Origin: Jatrophihabitans sp.
GTDB taxonomy: Bacteria > Actinomycetota > Actinomycetes > Mycobacteriales > Jatrophihabitantaceae
Length of the DNA stretch: 64,000 nucleotides
Direction of reading: 5' to 3'
NCBI GenBank assembly: GCA_036399055.1
Contig: DASWNX010000014.1
Location: 1 to 64,000, forward strand
Shown: piece after piece, positions 59,801-64,000 of the stretch
Position numbering within the stretch: the first letter of the stretch is position 1
Layout of the letters: every line of letters begins with the position of its first letter
Position numbers and translations under genes: made by a program
The notes under the pieces: model-generated
What the model was told of the DNA's origin: nothing
The model's database searches: none
Seen by the model: only the letters and a program-made list of their open reading frames with translations

Positions 59801-60993
59801 AGCTACGCCGCTCGGTGGTCCCGGTGCCCGACACCGCGGCGGCCCTGGTGGCGACGCTGCCAGAGGATCTGGGCGGCTCGGCCGGCCGGCTGACCAAGGT
59901 GCTGAGCGCCGAGCTGCGTGACCTGCGCGGCGTCGACATCCCTGAGGACGCCTGGGACCTGGACAAGCTGCCCGAGCACCTGCGCCCGACCTATCAGGTG
60001 CTCGACGAGCAGGGCGCAGTGCTCGGCCAGGGCAAGGACCTGGCCGAGCTGCAGGAGCGGTTCGCGCCGGCGGTCACCGCGACCCTGCAGAGCGTCACCG
60101 CCGACCTTGCCCGGGACCGGCTCGCCGACTGGGACTTCGACTCCCTGCCCCGCTCGGTGCGGCGCGAGGTGGCCGGCTACCCCGTCACCGGCTACCCGGC
60201 GCTGGTGGCCGAGGACGGAGCGGTCGCCGTCCGGGTGCTGGACACCGCGGCCAAGCAGCAGCGCCAGATGTGGGCCGGGACCCGGCAGTTGCTGGTCAAC
60301 ACCGTTGCCTCGCCGGTCAAGCACCTGATCCGGGGGCTGAGCCTGCAGCAGCGGCTGACCCTGAGCCGGACCCCGCACGGCTCACCGGCCGCCCTGCTGG
60401 CCGACTGCGTCGCGGCCGCGGTGGACCAATCGCTGCGAGCGGCCGGCGGTCCGCGCTGGGACCGGGCCGGCTTCATCGAGTTGCGCAGACAGGTCGCCGC
60501 CGAGCTGCCTGGCGCCGCGGCCGCCATCGTGGCGGTCGTGGAGAAGGTGATGGCCGCGGCGCACGAGGTGGAACTGGCGTTGAACGCCAGCACCGCGGCT
60601 CCGCTGGCGCCGGTGGTCGCCGCCGTCCGGGCCCAGCTGGACAGCCTGATCTACCCCGGCTTCGTCACCGACACCGGCGCGGTCCAGTTACCGCAGCTGC
60701 GGCGCTACCTGCGCGCGATGACGCAACGGCTCGCCGACGCTCCCGGCAACCTGGCGCGCGACCGCGACCGTCAGGCCCAGGTCGAGGTGGCGCAGCGGGA
60801 CCTGGCCGACCTGCGCGCCAAGCTCGGCGAGGACGTCGCCGGCCTGGACGAGCTGCGCTGGATGATCGAGGAGCTGCGGGTCAGCCTCTTCGCCCAGAAG
60901 CTGGGCACGGCCCATCCGGTGTCCGTGCCGCGGATCCAGAGCGCGATGGACGCGTTGGAGGAGTCGGCGGAGTCAGCGCACCTGCTCAGCTGA
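56806..60993 (+). CDS. hrpA: HrpA-type DEAH-box RNA helicase with an N-terminal repeat tract
   Basis: 1395 residues from the ATG at 56806. The first 28 residues are Ser/Pro/Arg-rich. Residues 30-86 are 11 pentapeptides of the form (H/R)P(K/Q)(T/S)(E/Q). The helicase core follows: GETGSGKT (182-189), DEAH (279-282), SAT (311-313) and QRAGRCGR (481-488), then the HA2/OB region and the long C-terminal DUF3418 domain of HrpA. A frame extends upstream to 56668 but crosses hairpin repeats. It probably rescues collided ribosomes or remodels RNA, as known for E. coli HrpA. Its 3' end overlaps the flavin reductase gene on the other strand by 21 bases. Confidence 0.92.
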   Translation: MSSSAQPPEPSRPPRSPRRSRPSRRPQSEHPKTERPKTEHPKTQHPKTERPQTEHPKTERPQTQHPKTQRPKTEHPKSQRPKSERPAVSTPAAAEQARELTRRIEELGPRDRHQLARRLAGAAASLDRLAALAKDVERAERRLAQRRAAVPTISYPADLPVSQRREDLLAAIAEHQVVVVAGETGSGKTTQLPKLCLELGRGVKGMIGHTQPRRIAARAVAERVADELGAEVGGTVGFAVRFTDRVSDTSLVKLMTDGILLAEIQRDRMLRAYDTIILDEAHERSLNIDFLLGYLKQLLPRRPDLKLIITSATIDPQRFAEYFTGAPIIEVSGRSYPVEVRYRPIIEEDSDSNSREERDQVTAICDALTELRREPAGDVLVFLSGEREIRDTAEAINALKLPDTEVLPLYARLSAAEQHRVFAGHRGRRVVLSTNVAETSLTVPGIKYVIDSGVARISRYSQRTKVQLLPIEAISRASATQRAGRCGRTSEGICIRLYSEDDFQSRPEFTDPEILRTNLASVILQMASLELGPVERFGFLDPPDARQIADGVGLLTELGALQTGTAAQQPKLTELGRQIAQLPVDPRLARMIIEADRRGCVRDVLVLAAALSIQDPRERPVEHQQAADQQHARFADPTSDFASYLNLWRHVREQQEQLSSSQFRRMCRTEYLNYLRIREWQDLFGQLRQIVKGMGVQIGDQPADPEQVHRSLLSGLLSHVGLKDSARRDYLGARNARFAIFPGSALFKKQPDYLMAAELVETSRLWARVNAGVKPEWAEELAEHLVKRSYSEPHWERNRGAVMAFERVTLYGVPLVVARKVGYAAIEPELCRELFIRHALVEGDWQSRHHFFAANRALVAEVQDLENRARRRDIMVDDESVFAFYDQRIPASVVSGRHFDAWWKKARHQQPDLLDLSTSQLVRPGAESISAEQFPDRWSSGDYELELSYRFEPGAAADGVTVGIPLPVLNEATAAGLDWQVPGLRTELVTALLRTLPKQLRRSVVPVPDTAAALVATLPEDLGGSAGRLTKVLSAELRDLRGVDIPEDAWDLDKLPEHLRPTYQVLDEQGAVLGQGKDLAELQERFAPAVTATLQSVTADLARDRLADWDFDSLPRSVRREVAGYPVTGYPALVAEDGAVAVRVLDTAAKQQRQMWAGTRQLLVNTVASPVKHLIRGLSLQQRLTLSRTPHGSPAALLADCVAAAVDQSLRAAGGPRWDRAGFIELRRQVAAELPGAAAAIVAVVEKVMAAAHEVELALNASTAAPLAPVVAAVRAQLDSLIYPGFVTDTGAVQLPQLRRYLRAMTQRLADAPGNLARDRDRQAQVEVAQRDLADLRAKLGEDVAGLDELRWMIEELRVSLFAQKLGTAHPVSVPRIQSAMDALEESAESAHLLS
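56893..57063 (+). repeat. 15-bp minisatellite inside hrpA
   Basis: Eleven 15-base units (for example CACCCCAAGACCGAG) encoding HPKTE-type pentapeptides, with drift between CAC/CGC and GAG/CAG. All units keep the reading frame. Confidence 0.9.
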
Positions 60994-61551
60994 TTCCGGC
61001 TGCTCAGCTGACTCCGAATCCGACTCGACGGCCTCGGTCATGCCCTGGTAGTACCTGCCGCGGAAGAACACCAGCGGCTCGGTGATCTCCCAGTGCACGT
61101 TCATCCGCTCGATCTCGGCGATCACCACGGTGTGATCACCGGCCGCGGACTCGGTCCGCACGGTGCACTCCAACCAGCCCAGCGCGTCGTGCAGCAGCGG
61201 CGCGCCGTTCTCACCGACCGACCAGGACGCCTCGCTGAACCGGTCGCCGGATTTGCTGGCGAACTGGCGGCTGACTGCCTCCTGCCCCGCGGACAGGACG
61301 TTGATGGCGATGCGGCCGACCTCGCGCAGCGCCGGCCAGGTGGTGGATGAGGCGGCCGGGCAGAACAGCACCAGCGGCGGCTGCAAGGACAGCGAGGTGA
61401 AGGAGTTCATCGCCATGCCCACCGGGCCCTGCTCGGTGTGGGCGGTGATCACCGCGACGCCGGTCGGGTAGTGACCCAGGACGTGCCGCAGCAGGTCGGC
61501 GTCCGGACCTCGTAGATCGGGCCGAAAGGCGGCCACCATGTCATCGCTCAC
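60973..61551 (-). CDS. Flavin reductase domain protein
   Basis: 192 residues of the flavin-reductase-like fold: 'VLGHYPTGVAVITAHTEQGPVGMAMNSFTSLSLQPPLVLFCPA' is the FMN-binding start, with 'VGRIAINVLSAGQEAVSRQFA' and 'ALGWLECTVRTESAAGDHTVVIAEI' following. It would pass electrons from NAD(P)H to free flavin, often for a two-component monooxygenase; no such partner is in the window. The acidic tail 'SDSESAEQPESAEQ' is encoded across the hrpA overlap. Met5 is an alternative start. Confidence 0.86.
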   Translation of the reverse strand: MSDDMVAAFRPDLRGPDADLLRHVLGHYPTGVAVITAHTEQGPVGMAMNSFTSLSLQPPLVLFCPAASSTTWPALREVGRIAINVLSAGQEAVSRQFASKSGDRFSEASWSVGENGAPLLHDALGWLECTVRTESAAGDHTVVIAEIERMNVHWEITEPLVFFRGRYYQGMTEAVESDSESAEQPESAEQVR

Positions 61552-61764
61552 GGCGCCAGACTAGCCAACCGGCAATCCGGACAACTATCTCGACCGTGCT
61601 CCCTGCCTGCTGGAGGGCCGGCGAATAGGCTTGCCTGCCGAGCGGGTGCGCCGCGGCCGGTGGAGAAGTTGCGCCCTGCGCCGACTGCGGATGACTGCCC
61701 GGGTGGGCAGTCGCCCGCGCCGACTGAGCAGCCGACTGAGCAGCCCACTGAGCAAAGGACCCTG
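61552..61764. other. Divergent spacer with a 12-bp repeat x3
   Basis: It contains CCGACTGAGCAG twice and a diverged third copy (61720-61755), ending at the nitroreductase ribosome site AAAGGA. The inverted CTGCCC/GGGCAG pair lies at 61695-61710. No gene is supported; it must hold the promoters for both flanking genes. Confidence 0.55.
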
Positions 61765-62316
61765 ATGGAACTGACCGACGCGATCCGGCTCCGCCGCAGC
61801 GCGGCCCCGGTGACCGACGCCGCCCCTTCTGATGCCGAGCTCTATGACTACCTGGCGCTGGCGGCGCACAGCCCGGACCATGCCAGCCTGCGGCCATGGC
61901 GGCTGGTGACGGTGCGCGGCAGCGACCGGGACCGGCTGGGAGCCGCCCTGGTGGCCGGCTTCGGTGACGAGCCGGGCAGCCCGCAGGCGGCCAGGACGGC
62001 GTCCAAGGCCCTGCGCGCCCCGCTGCTGCTGAGCATCGTCGCCACCCCGCTGGAGCATCCGAAGGTGCCGGGCTGGGAGCAGTTGGCGGCCACTGCCGCT
62101 CTGGTCAGCACCCTGCAGCTGGTGTTGTTCGAGGCCGGTTGGACAGCCATGTGGCGCACCGGGCCGGCGGTCGGGCTCGATGAGGTGCGGCGGCTGATCG
62201 GGGTGGGCGCGGGCGAGCAGCTGCTGGGCTGGCTCTACGTCGGCGGCCGGACCGAGGTCAGGCCCGACCCTCGGCCTGACCCCGATGTCAGGGGCAAGAT
62301 CTCACCGCTGCCCTGA
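61765..62316 (+). CDS. Nitroreductase-family protein
   Basis: 183 residues from MELTDAIRLRRSAAP behind AAAGGA. The FMN-binding Arg pair 'RLRRSAAP' near the start, 'AAHSPDHASLRPWRLVTVRG' and 'EQLLGWLYVGGRTE' match YdjA-like minimal nitroreductases. It is likely an FMN oxidoreductase using NAD(P)H; the substrate is unknown. It sits next to a flavin reductase gene on the opposite strand. Confidence 0.85.
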   Translation: MELTDAIRLRRSAAPVTDAAPSDAELYDYLALAAHSPDHASLRPWRLVTVRGSDRDRLGAALVAGFGDEPGSPQAARTASKALRAPLLLSIVATPLEHPKVPGWEQLAATAALVSTLQLVLFEAGWTAMWRTGPAVGLDEVRRLIGVGAGEQLLGWLYVGGRTEVRPDPRPDPDVRGKISPLP

Positions 62317-62465
62317 CCCGGCGCCGCTGACTGCACCGGGGCGCCGCTGCCCTGACCCGGGCGGGTCTGGACCTGTGAGCGCCCGTGAGCAGCGTGCGTC
62401 TACACCGTTGCCCGGCTCTGGGGATACGTTTGGGGGGCACGAGCAGCGACAAAGGAGTCGAGCCG

Positions 62466-63668
62466 ATGGCGCACTACCGCAGCGTGGGAGCCGTTCCGCA
62501 CAAGCGGCACACCCAGCATCGCGACCCCGAGGGCAACCTGTACTTCGAGGAGCTGATGGGCGAAGAGGGCTTTTCCTCCGACTCCTCGCTGCTTTACCAC
62601 CGCAACATCCCGTCGGCGATCACCGAAGCCTGCGAATGGCAGCTGCCTGACCAGCGCCGGATCCCCAACCGGCCGCTGCTGCCCCGGCACCTGGTGCTGC
62701 CGGCGCTGTTCGACGAGGCGGCCGCGGCTGACGTCGACGCGGTCACCGGCCGGCGGCTGGTGCTGGCCAACGCCGACGTCCGGATCAGCTACGTGCTGGC
62801 CGGTCGGCCCTCGCCGTTCTACCGCAACGCCGTGGGCGATGAGTGCGTGTTCGTCCAGTCCGGCACGGCGCGGGTCGAGACGGTGTTCGGAGCGTTGGAG
62901 GTGGGCGCCGGTGACTACCTGGTCCTCCCGCGCGCCACCACCCACCGCTGGTTGCCCACCGGCGGCCAACCGGTGCGGCTGTACTGCATCGAGGCCAACT
63001 CCCACATCACCCCGCCCAAGCGCTATCTGTCCCGGTTCGGCCAACTGCTTGAGCACGCCCCGTACTGCGAGCGGGACCTGCGCGGCCCGACCGAGCCGCT
63101 GTTCGGCGAGGGCGGCGACGTCGCGGTCTACATCAAGCACCGCGACGCCACCGTGGCCGGCGGCATCGCCGGCACCGTGCACGTCAGCGCCCACCACCCC
63201 CTCGACGTCGTCGGCTGGGACGGCTGCCTCTACCCCTACGCCTTCAACGTCGCCGACTTCGAGCCGATCACCGGACGGGTGCACCAGCCGCCGCCGGTGC
63301 ACCAGGTGTTCGAGGCCGACAACTTCGTGATCTGTAACTTCGTCCCCCGCAAGGTCGACTACCACCCGCTGTCGATCCCGGTGCCCTACTACCACTCCAA
63401 CGTCGACTCCGACGAGGTGATGTTCTACGTCGCCGGGGACTACGAGGCACGCAAGGGCTCAGGCATCGGACCCGGTTCCGTCTCGCTGCACCCGGGCGGG
63501 CACTCGCACGGCCCGCAGCCCGGCGCCTACGAGCGCAGCATCGGCGCGCAGGAGTTCGACGAGCTGGCGGTCATGGTGGACACGTTCCGGCCGCTCGAGC
63601 TCGGCGAGGGCGCCCAGGCAGCCGACGACGGCCGCTACGCCTGGAGCTGGTCCGGCGGTCGCGGATGA
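62466..63668 (+). CDS. hmgA: Homogentisate 1,2-dioxygenase
   Basis: 400 residues with a double cupin fold. It has 'DECVFVQSGTARVETVFGALEVGAGDYLVLPRATTHRW' and the iron site region 'PVPYYHSNVDSDEVMFYVAGDY' (H310, E317) followed by 'SLHPGGHSHGP' (H346/H348). It opens the ring of homogentisate in tyrosine/phenylalanine catabolism. The ATG is preceded by AAAGGAG. Its stop overlaps the next gene's ATG. Maleylacetoacetate isomerase and fumarylacetoacetase genes are not in the window. Confidence 0.9.
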   Translation: MAHYRSVGAVPHKRHTQHRDPEGNLYFEELMGEEGFSSDSSLLYHRNIPSAITEACEWQLPDQRRIPNRPLLPRHLVLPALFDEAAAADVDAVTGRRLVLANADVRISYVLAGRPSPFYRNAVGDECVFVQSGTARVETVFGALEVGAGDYLVLPRATTHRWLPTGGQPVRLYCIEANSHITPPKRYLSRFGQLLEHAPYCERDLRGPTEPLFGEGGDVAVYIKHRDATVAGGIAGTVHVSAHHPLDVVGWDGCLYPYAFNVADFEPITGRVHQPPPVHQVFEADNFVICNFVPRKVDYHPLSIPVPYYHSNVDSDEVMFYVAGDYEARKGSGIGPGSVSLHPGGHSHGPQPGAYERSIGAQEFDELAVMVDTFRPLELGEGAQAADDGRYAWSWSGGRG

Positions 63669-64000
63669 GCGTTCCGCCCTTGTTCCGCGGCCTGTTCGAT
63701 GACGCGGCGCTGTTCCCGCCGGGCAACGCCCCGATGGCCGAGGCCGTCGTCGGCCACGCCCGCTACCGCCAGGACTGGTACGCCGACCTGGTCGCCAGGT
63801 TCGTCTGCCCGGTCGGCCGGCTTTCCGAGCTGGACAGCGCGCTGGCCGAGCTGGCCGGCGCGCAGGTCACGGCCGGCGGGCAGGCCGCGACGGGATCGCC
63901 CGCCCAGGGCTCAGCGCTCGAGATCTCGATGACGGTTCCCGGCGGGCCGGCCGACCTGGCGCCGGCGCTCACCGCCGCCGAGGCCTGCCCGCGACTGCGA
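63665..64000 (+). CDS. Unrecognised protein coupled to hmgA, N-terminal part
   Basis: 112 codons before the window ends, no stop reached. It begins MSVPPLFRGLFDDAALFPPG and continues 'VVGHARYRQDWYADLVARFVCPVGRLSELDSALAEL'. No domain recognised; similar proteins of unknown function are, as I recall, common beside homogentisate dioxygenase in actinobacteria. The ATGA overlap with hmgA implies co-translation and a possible role in aromatic catabolism. Confidence 0.75.
   Translation, partial: MSVPPLFRGLFDDAALFPPGNAPMAEAVVGHARYRQDWYADLVARFVCPVGRLSELDSALAELAGAQVTAGGQAATGSPAQGSALEISMTVPGGPADLAPALTAAEACPRLR

Overview
The window is chromosomal DNA from a high-GC actinobacterium. Strong G/C bias at third codon positions produces long shadow ORFs on the opposite strands. 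GTG and TTG starts and ATGA/GTGA stop-start overlaps are common. Marker genes point to the class: RbpA, WhiA, OpcA, a SUF operon with SufR and an embedded Rieske protein, a Gbn-like nucleoid protein and DUF4032. The SUF-cta-tkt/tal/zwf-tpi/pgk/gap-whiA-uvrC-uvrA order resembles the order known in Streptomyces. The organism cannot be placed below class level from this sequence alone.

Layout. 1-4055: the end of a xylose-type ABC importer operon (xylF fragment, xylG, xylH) followed by a ROK-family repressor. 4056-5045: a small accessory patch with a 40-residue basic protein under a TATAAT promoter and a RelE/YefM-type toxin-antitoxin pair. 5100-9872: a half-size ABC exporter, an enoyl-CoA hydratase, a Gbn-like DNA-binding protein and an ABC-F ATPase. 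10109-11038: a membrane-anchored YpfJ-type zinc peptidase. 11181-18097: the complete SUF iron-sulfur cluster operon on the minus strand (sufR-B-D-Rieske-C-S-U-T). 18317-26859: an acyltransferase, an ABC-2 exporter, heme A synthase, a transmembrane Ser/Thr kinase, a DUF445 protein, an ATP-grasp protein and heme O synthase.

27062-35542 is a plus-strand pentose-phosphate/upper-glycolysis operon: tkt, tal, pgi, zwf, opcA, pgl. 35614-44718 is on the minus strand: rbpA, secG, the triose block tpiA-pgk-gap, then whiA-yvcK-rapZ-uvrC. 44773-48897 carries uvrA, with an unusual histone-H1-like tail, and ung. Together these supply NADPH, pentoses and trioses, couple carbon status to envelope and division control (YvcK, RapZ, WhiA), and provide nucleotide excision and uracil repair.

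48946-54503 is more accessory: a kinase-like DUF4032 protein coupled to a metallo-hydrolase, a TerB-like protein flanked by two copies of the same inverted repeat, an unrecognised small-protein/membrane-protein pair, a zincin peptidase, a truncated DUF664 remnant, a small membrane protein, a VOC protein and a lipoprotein. 54500-64000 holds a secreted Asp-box protein, HrpA helicase with an 11-copy pentapeptide tract, a flavin reductase, a nitroreductase, homogentisate dioxygenase and the start of an unrecognised coupled gene.

A window-wide theme is short tandem duplication (12-36 bp units) in intergenic spaces and in several protein tails. One case, between gap and pgk, triplicates a Shine-Dalgarno-like sequence. 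No rRNA, tRNA, CRISPR array, transposase or prophage module was seen.
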